This document shows positions 31,716 through 41,062 of a stretch of DNA of 64,000 bases, piece by piece. Source of the DNA: JAJYSO01 sp964586655. Lineage in GTDB: Bacteria > Bacteroidota > Bacteroidia > Flavobacteriales > Flavobacteriaceae. Under the pieces are notes generated by a model. It was given only the letters and a program-made list of their open reading frames with translations. It had not been told where the DNA came from and made no database searches. The stretch lies in assembly GCA_964586655.1 (NCBI GenBank), contig CAZPGY010000006.1, positions 62,001 through 126,000 of the forward strand, written 5' to 3'. Numbering within the stretch: the first letter of the stretch is position 1; every line of letters starts with the position of its first letter. The position numbers were made by a program, and so were the translations under genes.

Positions 31716-34322
31716 TTGGCCAAAAAGAAAGCAAAAGTGACCCCGCTTATGAAGCAGTACAACGGGATCAAAGCCAAGTATCCCGATGCACTCCTCCTTT
31801 TTCGCGTGGGCGATTTTTACGAATCTTTTGGTGAAGACGCCATCAAAGTGGCGCGGATCCTAAATATTGTTCTCACCAATCGAAACAATGGCGGGGAACA
31901 AACCGAACTGGCTGGTTTTCCTCATCACGCCTTAAATACCTATTTACCCAAACTGGTCAAAGCAGGAGAACGCGTGGCAATTTGCGATCAACTCGAGGAT
32001 CCCAAAAAAGCCAAGAAGATTGTTAAACGCGGCGTTACAGAAATGGTTACACCCGGCGTGGCCCTGAATGATGAAGTATTGCAAAGCAAATCCAATAACT
32101 TTTTGGCGGCACTTCATTTTGACAAACAACAATATGGAATCGCCTTTTTAGATGTCTCTACCGGAGAGTTTCTCACCGCAGAAGGCAATGCAGAATATAT
32201 TGACAAACTCTTACAAAATTTTCAGCCCAGTGAGGTGCTGATTCCCAAAAAACACAAGCGTCATTTTAATGAAATTTTTGGGCATCATTTTCATGTCTAT
32301 CTCAAAGAAGACTGGCTCTTTAAACCCGATTTTGCCTACGAAACCCTTAATCATCACTTTCAAACCAAGACCCTCAAAGGCTTTGGAATTGATCATTTGG
32401 AAAGAGGAATTATTGCTTCCGGAGTAATCTTACACTATTTGGAAGAAACCCAGCATCACAAATTGAAGCATATCACTTCCATTGTCCGAATTGCGCGAGA
32501 AGATTATGTGTGGATGGATCGATTTACCATTCAAAACCTCGAGCTTTATCAGGCCAATGCGCAAAATGCGGTCACCTTATTGGAAGTCATAGACAAAACC
32601 ATCTCTGCCATGGGCGGGCGTTTGCTCAAACGATGGTTGGCGCTGCCCTTAAGAAATGCCGATAAAATAGCCCAGCGCCATCAGAGTGTGGGTTTTCTAT
32701 TAAAAAATCAAGGGCTGCAGCAAAACATTCAAACTCAAATCAAACAAATCAGCGATTTAGAACGCCTGATTTCTAAAGTTGCCGCCCAAAAGGTTACTCC
32801 TCGAGAAGTGGTGCAACTCAAGACTTCTTTGGATGCTGTGATTCCGATCAAAGAGAAAATAGCCGCCGAAGATTGTGAAGCCCTTAAGGTGATTGCCGAA
32901 AACTTACATTCCTGTGATCTTTTACGACAAAAAATCAAGGAAGCTCTCCATGAAGATGCCCCGGTTAACGTCAATAAAGGCAATGTGATTGCCGAAGGTT
33001 TTTCGGAAGAATTGGACAGTCTGCGCAAGATTGCCTTTTCCAGTAAAGACTACCTTGACCAAATGCTGAAACGAGAAAAGGAAGAAACCGGCATCAGCAG
33101 CTTAAAAATTGGCAGCAATAATGTTTTTGGGTACTACCTTGAAGTTAGGAATACCCACAAAAATAAGGTCCCTGAAGATTGGACGCGCAAGCAAACCCTG
33201 ACCAATTCAGAACGCTATATTACAGAGGAACTCAAGTCCTATGAAGCCAAAATCCTCGGAGCAGAGGAAAAAATACAAATCCTCGAGCAAGAGCTTTTTG
33301 ATAAATTGGTTCTGTGGATGAATGACTATATCAAATCTGTTCAACAAAACGCCTTGCTGGTGGCACAATTGGATTGCCTTTGTGGTTTTTCTCAGCTGGC
33401 TTTAGAAGAGGATTACAAGCTCCCCCACCTGACCGACAATTACAGCTTAGACATCAAAGGCGGCCGTCATCCGGTCATTGAAAAACAGCTTCCCGCCGAT
33501 GAAGCTTATATTGCCAATGATGTTTTTTTAGATCGGGAAGAACAGCAAATCGTAATGATTACCGGTCCCAACATGAGTGGAAAATCGGCCTTACTACGAC
33601 AAACGGCACTCATTGTCTTATTGGCCCAAATGGGCAGTTTTGTGCCCGCTCAATCAGCAGAAATTGGTTTGGTCGATAAAATTTTCACTCGAGTAGGCGC
33701 CAGCGACAACATTAGTTTAGGCGAATCTACCTTTATGGTTGAAATGAACGAAACAGCCAATATTCTCAACAATATTTCTAAACGCAGTTTGGTGTTGCTC
33801 GATGAAATCGGTCGAGGAACAAGTACTTATGACGGCATCTCTATTGCATGGGCCATTAGCGAATACCTTCACGAACACCCGGCAAAGCCCAAAACCCTTT
33901 TCGCAACGCATTATCACGAGTTGAATGCGATGGAAAAAACCTTTGAGCGCATTAAAAACTATAATGTCTCGGTTAAAGAACTCAAAGACAAGGTACTTTT
34001 TATGCGCAAGCTTATACCCGGAGGCAGTGAACACAGCTTTGGAATTCACGTTGCCAAAATGGCCGGAATGCCACAACATGTAGTCAACAGAGCTACAAAA
34101 ATTTTAAAGAAGCTCGAAGCCTCTCACGAAGGAGAGGAACTAAGCGGTCAGGTACAAAAAGCCGCGCAACAAGATCCACAACTAAGCTTTTTCCAACTGG
34201 ACGACCCTTTGCTTGAAGACATTCGAGAAGAAATCATGCAAACCGACATTGACACCCTAACGCCTGTAGAAGCTCTGATGAAACTAAATGAAATCAAACG
34301 GATGATCAGTCCAAAAAAATAA
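31716..34322 (+). CDS. mutS: DNA mismatch repair protein MutS
   Basis: 868 aa. The TTG start gives MAKKKAKVTPLMKQYN, the expected N-terminus; no ATG fits better. The mismatch-contacting Phe-x-Glu lies in LLFRVGDFYESFGEDA near residue 37. The Walker A motif is GPNMSGKSALLRQTA near 617, followed by STFMVEMNETANILNN, LVLLDEIGRGTSTYDG and LFATHYHEL. The C-terminal LTPVEALMKLNEIKRM is the conserved end helix. It recognises mismatches with MutL, which is not in the window. Full length, with no sign of inactivation, so no mutator state is suggested. Confidence 0.97.
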   Translation: MAKKKAKVTPLMKQYNGIKAKYPDALLLFRVGDFYESFGEDAIKVARILNIVLTNRNNGGEQTELAGFPHHALNTYLPKLVKAGERVAICDQLEDPKKAKKIVKRGVTEMVTPGVALNDEVLQSKSNNFLAALHFDKQQYGIAFLDVSTGEFLTAEGNAEYIDKLLQNFQPSEVLIPKKHKRHFNEIFGHHFHVYLKEDWLFKPDFAYETLNHHFQTKTLKGFGIDHLERGIIASGVILHYLEETQHHKLKHITSIVRIAREDYVWMDRFTIQNLELYQANAQNAVTLLEVIDKTISAMGGRLLKRWLALPLRNADKIAQRHQSVGFLLKNQGLQQNIQTQIKQISDLERLISKVAAQKVTPREVVQLKTSLDAVIPIKEKIAAEDCEALKVIAENLHSCDLLRQKIKEALHEDAPVNVNKGNVIAEGFSEELDSLRKIAFSSKDYLDQMLKREKEETGISSLKIGSNNVFGYYLEVRNTHKNKVPEDWTRKQTLTNSERYITEELKSYEAKILGAEEKIQILEQELFDKLVLWMNDYIKSVQQNALLVAQLDCLCGFSQLALEEDYKLPHLTDNYSLDIKGGRHPVIEKQLPADEAYIANDVFLDREEQQIVMITGPNMSGKSALLRQTALIVLLAQMGSFVPAQSAEIGLVDKIFTRVGASDNISLGESTFMVEMNETANILNNISKRSLVLLDEIGRGTSTYDGISIAWAISEYLHEHPAKPKTLFATHYHELNAMEKTFERIKNYNVSVKELKDKVLFMRKLIPGGSEHSFGIHVAKMAGMPQHVVNRATKILKKLEASHEGEELSGQVQKAAQQDPQLSFFQLDDPLLEDIREEIMQTDIDTLTPVEALMKLNEIKRMISPKK

Positions 34323-34486
34323 GCTGCTTGAAAGTAGAACAATTTGATATACCGCCAGAAACGCTTATTCTTTTTTCTGAAACAGTTTTTATACGGCCTC
34401 CGGCGTCAACAATGAGTTTGTAAAAACATTTTGTACCAATAGATTTGGCAGGCTGCTTTTTTTGACAAAAAAATTTCAATTTTCAT

Positions 34487-34516
34487 TTTGTCAAATGAAG
34501 AAAAGGATTAAATTTG
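34487..34516 (+). promoter_or_regulatory. Promoter for the tRNA-Gly/tRNA-Leu pair
   Basis: TTTG at 34487-34490, 18 bases, TAAATTTG at 34509-34516. Predicted transcription start is about 37 bases before tRNA-Gly. Confidence 0.75.
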
Positions 34517-34558
34517 CAGCCGCAATATGATGTTGCTTTCTTTAACATATTGAAATAG

Positions 34559-34631
34559 GCGAAAATAGCTCAGTTGGTAGAGCGCCACCTTGCCAAGGTG
34601 GAGGTCGCGGGTTCGAATCCCGTTTTTCGCT
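34559..34631 (+). tRNA. tRNA-Gly (anticodon GCC)
   Basis: Cloverleaf: acceptor GCGAAAA pairs with TTTTCGC; D-arm AGCTCAGTTGGTAGAGCG; anticodon stem CACCTTGCCAAGGTG with GCC in the loop; T-arm CGGGTTCGAATCCCG. CCA is not encoded. First of two tRNAs sharing one promoter. Confidence 0.97.
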
Positions 34632-34707
34632 CAACGAGGAAAAGCGAAAAATATTAAGTTTGTTTTTCGCTTTTTTACTTTAAAACCTCAACAATACTCC
34701 ATCCTTA

Positions 34708-34794
34708 GCTCGGGTGGTGGAATTGGTAGACACGTTGGACTTAAAATCCAATGGCCTAGTATTGGCCGTGCGGGTTCAAGTCCCGCTCCGAGCA
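34708..34794 (+). tRNA. tRNA-Leu (anticodon TAA)
   Basis: 87-base class II tRNA. Acceptor GCTCGGG pairs with TCCGAGC; the anticodon stem-loop TTGGACTTAAAATCCAA has TAA; the long variable arm is TGGCCTAGTATTGGCCG; the T-arm is GCGGGTTCAAGTCCCGC. CCA is not encoded. 76 bases after tRNA-Gly. Confidence 0.97.
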
Positions 34795-34803
34795 CCTTAA
34801 AAG

Positions 34804-34850
34804 ACGCTAATTCGTTAACCTTCAAGAATTTAACGATTGGCGTTTTTTTT
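34804..34850 (+). terminator. Terminator of the tRNA transcript
   Basis: ACGCTAATTCGTTAA pairs with TTAACGATTGGCGT (one mismatch and one bulge), followed by eight T. Confidence 0.85.
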
Positions 34851-35007
34851 ATTGTACAGCGCTGACCAATAAAATAAAGTAAGACTTTTACTTCGCTTTT
34901 TTATTTTAATCGTTATTCTCACAACCGTTTTTAAAAACTGCAAGCAAGTGATTTTGTTTTTCTCTTCTCAACGCCCAACACAAACATCCCCCTCACTTTA
35001 ATCACCA

Positions 35008-36045
35008 CTATGCTGTATATTTTCGATAAGCAGCCGCTAACTTGGTGTCGTACTGATTCTGTTTATAGCCCGGGCCATTATACCGTCGAGCAAAGGCTGT
35101 CCATTGGTGGTTTCTTAAATAGGTTAGAAGTTGATTGGCACTTAAAAATTCTCCAAATGCTTTTAATTGTGTGGCTTCGTCTTTCTTCATATCGGCAACA
35201 AACTCCATCACCGTGGCATAGCCCAACAACTCGTAATGAAAACCCATGATTTGAAATAATCCATAAGAAGCCGAACAATAGGCAGCTTCACTCACCTTGA
35301 TATCGGAGCGAATGGTCGCTGCTTTTCTCAACCGGTTCCACTCCCCGATTCCGCCTTGATAATATTTCCGAGTCCAGTACCGGTAAAGGACATCTTCATA
35401 TCCGGGGACCATGCTTGCAGGATTATAACCCCGTTTTTCTAATTGTCGCCAAAATATATGACCTTCAAACAGGATGACAGGCAAACCATTACTCAAAAAA
35501 CCATTGCCATTACTTTCTACGTCTCGCACGGCTTGTACCACCGCTATCTCCAGCTCATGAGTTTGCGCAAAGGCCTCGATATCTGCCGCTTTTAAAGCAG
35601 TGTCTTTTAGCGTATGAACGGAGTCCGAATCTTCAAGTAGTGCTTCCCAGGTCGAGTTCCCCACAATCCCATCAACCACAAGCTGTCGATCTCGTTGAAA
35701 TTTTTTTACGGCAGCGACGGTTCCCGGTCCGAATATTCCATCTGTCAATAAAGAAAAACCTTGCTGATTCAACAGCTCTTGCAATTGTTTCACCAAATTC
35801 CCTTCCATTCCTTCCTTAAGCAATTTGGGGAAAGTGTTCTTTTCAGGCTGCCGAAGTGCTTCCCAAGTGGCAGGCCCGACAACACCATCTACCGTTAAAG
35901 CGGCCTTCTGTTGAAAATCCTTAACGGCTTTTTCGGTTCCTTTACCAAAAATACCATCTACCATCAGTTGATAGCCGCTTTCATTTAACAAGATCTGCAA
36001 GGTTTTAACAGCCGAGCCTCGGGCGTGAAGTTTGAGTGTTTCCAT
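35008..36045 (-). CDS. N-acetylmuramidase with two peptidoglycan-binding domains
   Basis: 345 aa. Residues about 1-67 and 70-140 are two PG_binding_1 repeats (SAVKTLQILLNESGYQLMVD, then GIFGKGTEKAVKDFQ, VDGVVGPATWEAL; the second ends VDGIVGNSTWEALL). Residues about 155-345 form a DUF3380/N-acetylmuramidase domain with the putative catalytic Glu region AVRDVESNGNGF and VILFEGHIFW. No signal peptide is visible (METLKLHARGS). Domain order is like phage endolysins, which exit through holins. No holin or other phage gene is nearby; the gene lies next to a tRNA pair. Phage remnant, autolysin or effector are all possible. Confidence 0.88.
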   Translation of the reverse strand: METLKLHARGSAVKTLQILLNESGYQLMVDGIFGKGTEKAVKDFQQKAALTVDGVVGPATWEALRQPEKNTFPKLLKEGMEGNLVKQLQELLNQQGFSLLTDGIFGPGTVAAVKKFQRDRQLVVDGIVGNSTWEALLEDSDSVHTLKDTALKAADIEAFAQTHELEIAVVQAVRDVESNGNGFLSNGLPVILFEGHIFWRQLEKRGYNPASMVPGYEDVLYRYWTRKYYQGGIGEWNRLRKAATIRSDIKVSEAAYCSASYGLFQIMGFHYELLGYATVMEFVADMKKDEATQLKAFGEFLSANQLLTYLRNHQWTAFARRYNGPGYKQNQYDTKLAAAYRKYTA

Positions 36046-36402
36046 AATTCTTAGTGGGTTAGTTTGATCGTTACTATGTTCATGGCATTTTTTACGTGCA
36101 GTTTAGGGGGGAATTGCTAAATATACACTTTTTTCATGTGTTTTTAAAACATCTCCCTTTAGAGGGCTTTATCTAAATTTCAAATCTCTGTATTAAAAAT
36201 ACTGCCATAGCTAAAGCGGTGTCTGTGTTTTTCATCTCAACCTTTGAAAATTTAAGCACCAAATCTTTAGGCTGTTCGTAAATGGATTGGATATCAATTT
36301 AATTATTGACCTTGAAAAATTGTTAAGTTTTCTCCAAATATCACAGCAACAAAAGATATTATATGATATTTGCCGCATTAACCCCATAAAACAATAAACA
36401 CT
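36046..36402. other. Intergenic region with degenerate family-B copy
   Basis: 357 bases between divergent genes. About 36170-36295 resembles a decayed family-B element: TTTATCTAAATTTCAAATCTC, TGCCATAGCTAAAGC, TTTCATCTCAACCTTTGAAA, then CGTAAATGGATTGGATAT at the right. Both flanking promoters must lie in the remaining space. Confidence 0.5.
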
Positions 36403-36891
36403 ATGAAAAGGACAATCTTATTGTTGTTTTGCATGGCCGGATTTGCTTTTACAACCCAGGCCCAAAATATTTCAAAAAATGCAATTGGTCTTCGTTTTGG
36501 AGGCGGAAATGGCTATGGTGCAGAGATTTCTTATCAAAGACTCGTCAGTGGCAACAACCGTTTAGAATTTGACTTAGGGTTTAGAAACGATGATGATTAT
36601 TATCATTCTTTCAAATTGACCGGCTTATACCAATGGATATGGAATATCGAAGGCGGATTTAATTGGTACGTCGGTGTTGGAGGCGGTGTCGGCAGCGTCA
36701 ATGTCGATCACCACCACTATCACAATGATGGGGCATTTGCCTTTATCGCAGGAGATATCGGAATTGAATATGATTTTAATATTCCCTTGCAAATTGCCTT
36801 AGATTTTAGGCCTGAATTATTCTTCACCAACTACGATTATTATGATGACTTTGGGCCGGACTTGGCACTTGCCATCCGATACCGATTCTAA
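36403..36891 (+). CDS. Small outer-membrane beta-barrel protein
   Basis: 162 aa. The signal peptide ends TTQAQN (residue about 22). The mature part alternates polar and hydrophobic residues over about eight strands (AIGLRFGGGNGYGAEISYQ, NRLEFDLGFR, NWYVGVGGGVGSVNVD, GDIGIEYDFNI, LQIALDFRPELFF) and ends with an aromatic (LALAIRYRF), the typical outer-membrane assembly signal. One loop holds the His-rich stretch VDHHHYHNDG. Function is unknown. It ends in a perfect terminator and is convergent with trxA. Confidence 0.8.
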   Translation: MKRTILLLFCMAGFAFTTQAQNISKNAIGLRFGGGNGYGAEISYQRLVSGNNRLEFDLGFRNDDDYYHSFKLTGLYQWIWNIEGGFNWYVGVGGGVGSVNVDHHHYHNDGAFAFIAGDIGIEYDFNIPLQIALDFRPELFFTNYDYYDDFGPDLALAIRYRF

Positions 36892-36910
36892 AAAAACACC
36901 CTCCTATAAA

Positions 36911-36944
36911 ACCAAAAAAGCAGGCTCATACCTGCTTTTTTGGT
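36911..36944. terminator. Bidirectional terminator between beta-barrel gene and trxA
   Basis: A perfect 14-base stem ACCAAAAAAGCAGG / CCTGCTTTTTTGGT with a six-base loop and T-rich arms on both strands. It serves both convergent genes. Confidence 0.88.
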
Positions 36945-36984
36945 TTATATCAACTAATCCAAGCTTTATATAGGAGAAATGGCT

Positions 36985-37287
36985 TTAGGGCGTATGTGCT
37001 AAAACCAAGTCCTTCAATTCGCGTTTGGTGAGCAAGCCGGCCTGTTGCCAAACTCGCTTCCCATCTTTAAACAACATTAACGTAGGCACGCTGCGTATTT
37101 GAAACTTTGAAGCCAGCGTCTGGTTTTTATCCACATCAACTTTAATCAATTTTAGCTTTTCCCCCAATTCCGATTTAAGCTCTTTTAAAACCGGCGCTAA
37201 GGTTTGACAAGGACCACACCAAGTTGCATAAAAATCTATCAGCACCGGAGCTTCTGAACTGATAATTTGGTTAAAATTGTCTTTCAT
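36985..37287 (-). CDS. trxA: Thioredoxin
   Basis: 100 aa, single thioredoxin fold. The redox centre is W-C24-G-P-C27 in FYATWCGPCQTLAPVLKEL, and the cis-Pro region is IRSVPTLMLF. There is no signal peptide, so it acts in the cytoplasm, reducing disulfides in ribonucleotide reductase, peroxiredoxins and others. It may be co-transcribed with the PaaG-like gene, which ends 46 bases upstream. Confidence 0.95.
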   Translation of the reverse strand: MKDNFNQIISSEAPVLIDFYATWCGPCQTLAPVLKELKSELGEKLKLIKVDVDKNQTLASKFQIRSVPTLMLFKDGKRVWQQAGLLTKRELKDLVLAHTP

Positions 37288-37333
37288 TTTTGAGTTTTTA
37301 AGTGTGCCATTTCTTTAGATCAGAAGTATATTT

Positions 37334-38116
37334 TTAAGCCCCCTTAAATTTTGGTTTGCGCTTTTCCACAAAAGCGCTTACCCCTTCTTTATAATCATCA
37401 CTTTGAGCGGCTTGTATTTGATATTCACTTTCCAAGTCCAATTGTTCATCAAGATTATTAGACAAGGATTGATTGAGTAATTGTTTGGTTTGAACAAGGG
37501 CTTTGGTAGGCATTTGGGCTACTTTTTGTGCCAAAGCCGTTGATTGGTCAACAAACTCATCTGCTGAAAAACATTTGTATATCATACCCATTGCTTCAGC
37601 TTCTTTTGCAGAAACTTTATCCCCCAACATTGCCAAGGCAGAAGCCTTTTGAAAACCAATCAATCGGGGCAAGAAGAAAGTTCCTCCACTATCCGGAATC
37701 AAGCCTATACCGCTGAAAGCTTGAATGAATGAAGCTTTTTCAGAAGCCACTACAATATCACAAGCCAAGGCAATATTAGCTCCGGCACCGGCTGCCACTC
37801 CGTTTACCGCTGCAATAACCGGTTTCTCTACTTTTCGAATTAAACGGATAATTGGGTTGTAATGCTCTTCTAAGATCTTTTTAAATCCCGGATTGCTCTC
37901 CTGATCGGTGACCTCCTTTAAATCTTGGCCGGCAGAAAATGCTTTGCCTTCCCCGGAAATGCAGATGGCACGAACATCTTCATTTTGACCGACATTTTTT
38001 AGTACCTCTTGAAAGGCCAAGGCCATCTCTCGATTAAAACTGTTAAAGGCCTTGGGGCGGTTTAAAGTAAGATAGGCCACTCCATCTTTGATTGCTGTTT
38101 TTAGCGTATCGCTCAT
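37334..38116 (-). CDS. paaG: Enoyl-CoA hydratase/isomerase family, PaaG-like
   Basis: 260 aa crotonase-fold protein. LNRPKAFNSFNREM and AFSAGQDLKEV are oxyanion-hole blocks; IAAVNGVAAGAGANIALACDI is the second. The segment FSGIGLIPDSGGTFFLPRLIG with the acidic Asp is characteristic of PaaG, 1,2-epoxyphenylacetyl-CoA isomerase of the phenylacetate pathway. No other paa gene is adjacent. A PcaF/PaaJ-like thiolase lies about 8 kb upstream on the same strand. The TAnnTTTG-type box TACTTTTG (minus strand, 38173-38180) lies 57 bases upstream of the start. A general beta-oxidation role is the alternative. Confidence 0.85.
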   Translation of the reverse strand: MSDTLKTAIKDGVAYLTLNRPKAFNSFNREMALAFQEVLKNVGQNEDVRAICISGEGKAFSAGQDLKEVTDQESNPGFKKILEEHYNPIIRLIRKVEKPVIAAVNGVAAGAGANIALACDIVVASEKASFIQAFSGIGLIPDSGGTFFLPRLIGFQKASALAMLGDKVSAKEAEAMGMIYKCFSADEFVDQSTALAQKVAQMPTKALVQTKQLLNQSLSNNLDEQLDLESEYQIQAAQSDDYKEGVSAFVEKRKPKFKGA

Positions 38117-38366
38117 TGTCGTTTATTTTAGATTATCATTTTTTTGGAAACCCATTAAAAAATCGGTTTACGCAAAAGTAATCAAATATAAAATGGCAGG
38201 AAAACGGAATGTGGTTGAGTTTGAAAGGGAGTATTGCATCTCGTCTGATCCTTTACCACAACAAAACCAATTCACCTCTTGCGATTCCGCTTTGCTGCAC
38301 TTTCATTACACCATAAAAAACGAGAAATGCTGTTGACTGAAATTATTAAACGATTCCGATTAACCT

Positions 38367-40976
38367 TTAATCGTCAAACAATTTCCCCTGGCTTTCTTGG
38401 GGAGTCTCAGTTTCCTGAGCTGTTTCATTGTCGTCGGATGCTTCCTCGGTTTCTACTTCATAAGGCAAGGGATCCAATAAATTTACCTGATTTACGGTTT
38501 CTGTAGTCAGTTGATTGCCGAGGGCGGTGATGCCTTTGACAGCTATAAACTCTTCCAAATCGATTTCATCATTGGGTTTGGCTTCTTTGCCGCGAGGTTT
38601 TCGGTATTCGATTTCCAAAACCGGTCGATAATCGGTCGCTACCAATTCGAGCTGGGTTTCTGAATGTTCCGTCACCACCAGTTCTTCCCGGTCTTTGTTT
38701 TCAATTAAAAAGCGTTTTACATAATAGCGTTCGCGCTCTCCTTCCCAATAAACGGCAGTAATTGGTTTTTCGGGAATCCATTTTTCCATGATGACATACT
38801 CATCATTAAAATGGGTCGTCAATTCGGGGACAATGGTTTTGGCAATGCCGTCCTGGGTAATCAGTAAAATGCGATCACTACCTTTAAATTCGCCTAAAAA
38901 TTCTCCGCGTTCATCAATATTAAGTCGTTTAACCGATTCATCAAACCAAATTTTTCGCGGTTTTAAGGTTGATACGCCCTCCTCTTTAAGTTCAATGCGC
39001 TTTACCGGATGCTTGCTGACCAAATTCCCTTTTACTCCACGGCTTTTGATGGCCATATCGGCAAAATCTATATCAAACTTAAGTTTTTTCTTCTTTCCGG
39101 TTTGGCGCAAAAGAACGCTGACTACTTCGGCTTCTCCATTGGGATTGGCAGAGAAATAAAGCACCTTTGTTCCGGGTTTGCCCTTGCCCATATTATAATC
39201 TCGGTTTCGTATAACTGAAGTGACTGCAAAGCGTTTCATGTAAACATTTCCACTTCGGCCATTGCGATACATCATATTATAAATGGTGCGTTTATCTTTC
39301 TTTTTAAAGATTCCTACATGAATAATATTTTTTCCGATAAAGACTTTAGAATCTACTTTCACCACTTTCATCGTGCCATTTTTGGTAAAGCAAATAATGT
39401 CATCAATCTGACTGCAATCCAATACATACTCATCTCGCCGAAGGGCGGTACCGATAAACCCTTCTTTTCTATTGACATAAAGTCGGGTATCGCGAATGAC
39501 CACTTTGGTGGCTACAATATCTTCAAAAGGACGTATCTCGGTTTTGCGCTCTCGCCCTGCGCCATATTTCTCTTTAAGATTTTCATAATAAGCAACGGCA
39601 AAGTCAATTAAATGCTCCAGGTTGTGTTTCACTTCAGCAATTTGGCCTTCTAAGGCTTCTATTTTTTCCTGAGCTTTATCCAAATCATATTTAGAAATTC
39701 TCTTAATACGAATCTCTGTTAACCTGACAATATCTTCTTCTGTTACCGGACGTTTTAAATGCTGAATATGCGGTGTTAACCCTTTGTCAATAGCCGCAAT
39801 CACTCCTTCCCATGTTTCTTCTTCCTCAATATCTCGGTAGATGCGGTTTTCGATAAAAATGCGTTCCAAAGAAACAAAATGCCAACGTTCCTGTAGCTCT
39901 TCAAGTTTAATTTCGAGTTCTTTCTTGAGCAGTTCTACCGTGTGATCCGTACTTTTTTTAAGGATTTCAGAAACGCCGACAAATTGGGGGGTGTCATTGG
40001 CAATGATGCAGCCTAATGGAGAAATAGAGCGTTCGCAATAGGTGAAAGCATATAAAGCATCTATCATTTTATCGGGAGACACGTTTTTAGGCAAGTGAAT
40101 TAAAATTTCCACATTTTCGGCCGTGTTGTCTTCAACGTGTTTGATTTTTATTTTGCCTTTGTCATTGGCTTTGAGAATAGAATCAATTAGTGAGGAGGTG
40201 TTGACGCCATAAGGAATTTCGGTTATGGCCAAAATATTTTTTTCACGTTGTTCTAATTTAGCGCGGACTCGAATTTTTCCGCCTCGTTTACCGTCTTGGT
40301 AGTTTTCAACATCCATGATCCCCCCGGTGGGAAAATCGGGGTAGAGTTTAAAACGCTTGCCTCGCAGATGCTTAATAGAAGCTTCAATCAATTCAATAAA
40401 ATTATGGGGTAGAATTTTGGTACTCAAGCCTACGGCAATTCCTTCTGCTCCTTGTGCGAGCAGCAGCGGAAATTTCACAGGTAAATTAACCGGTTCCTTT
40501 TTACGGCCGTCATAGGAAATTTGCCATTCTGTAACCTTGGGTTCAAAAACGACATCCAGCGCAAATTTGGACAATCGTGCCTCAATATATCGGGGCGCAG
40601 CGGCACGATCGCCGGTAAAGATATTCCCCCAGTTCCCCTGGGTATCAATCAGCAGGTCTTTTTGCCCCAGCTGCACCATGGCATCCCCTATACTGGCATC
40701 TCCATGAGGGTGATATTGCATGGTGTGCCCCACAATATTGGCCACCTTGTTATAACGGCCGTCATCAAGCTCTTTCATGGCATGCATAATTCGACGCTGT
40801 ACAGGCTTAAATCCGTCTTCCATGGCCGGAACAGCGCGTTCCAAAATCACGTAAGAGGCATAATCGAGGAACCAATCCTTATACATGCCCGTAATTCGCG
40901 TTAAGGTTTCCTGCTCTTCTTGAAATTGAGAATTATCAGAATTCAGTTCGTTTGCTTCGTGGTTGTTTTGCTCCAT
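38367..40976 (-). CDS. parC: DNA topoisomerase IV subunit A
   Basis: 869 aa. The active-site Tyr130 is in AAAPRYIEARLSKFA, which breaks and rejoins DNA with ParE to unlink daughter chromosomes. Other blocks are DGFKPVQRRIMHAM, MQYHPHGDASIGDAMV and PLLLAQGAEGIAVGLSTKILPHN. The C-terminal domain is shorter than that of GyrA and has no clear GyrA-box, consistent with ParC. The end is acidic (ETEEASDDNETAQETETPQESQ). It is downstream of parE by 86 bases on the same strand. Confidence 0.95.
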   Translation of the reverse strand: MEQNNHEANELNSDNSQFQEEQETLTRITGMYKDWFLDYASYVILERAVPAMEDGFKPVQRRIMHAMKELDDGRYNKVANIVGHTMQYHPHGDASIGDAMVQLGQKDLLIDTQGNWGNIFTGDRAAAPRYIEARLSKFALDVVFEPKVTEWQISYDGRKKEPVNLPVKFPLLLAQGAEGIAVGLSTKILPHNFIELIEASIKHLRGKRFKLYPDFPTGGIMDVENYQDGKRGGKIRVRAKLEQREKNILAITEIPYGVNTSSLIDSILKANDKGKIKIKHVEDNTAENVEILIHLPKNVSPDKMIDALYAFTYCERSISPLGCIIANDTPQFVGVSEILKKSTDHTVELLKKELEIKLEELQERWHFVSLERIFIENRIYRDIEEEETWEGVIAAIDKGLTPHIQHLKRPVTEEDIVRLTEIRIKRISKYDLDKAQEKIEALEGQIAEVKHNLEHLIDFAVAYYENLKEKYGAGRERKTEIRPFEDIVATKVVIRDTRLYVNRKEGFIGTALRRDEYVLDCSQIDDIICFTKNGTMKVVKVDSKVFIGKNIIHVGIFKKKDKRTIYNMMYRNGRSGNVYMKRFAVTSVIRNRDYNMGKGKPGTKVLYFSANPNGEAEVVSVLLRQTGKKKKLKFDIDFADMAIKSRGVKGNLVSKHPVKRIELKEEGVSTLKPRKIWFDESVKRLNIDERGEFLGEFKGSDRILLITQDGIAKTIVPELTTHFNDEYVIMEKWIPEKPITAVYWEGERERYYVKRFLIENKDREELVVTEHSETQLELVATDYRPVLEIEYRKPRGKEAKPNDEIDLEEFIAVKGITALGNQLTTETVNQVNLLDPLPYEVETEEASDDNETAQETETPQESQGKLFDD

Positions 40977-41062
40977 TTTTTATGCTGTACAAATATGGAT
41001 TGTTCTTTTTTATAAATCCCTGCTTCTTCTCGGAGGTATTTAGCTTTACCCCCCGCTGCGTG

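Noticed and set aside
34559..34794. tRNA pair as an integration site of a mobile island
   Set aside because: No repeat of the tRNA 3' ends and no integrase were seen in the flanks. Only the endolysin-like gene nearby hints at it.
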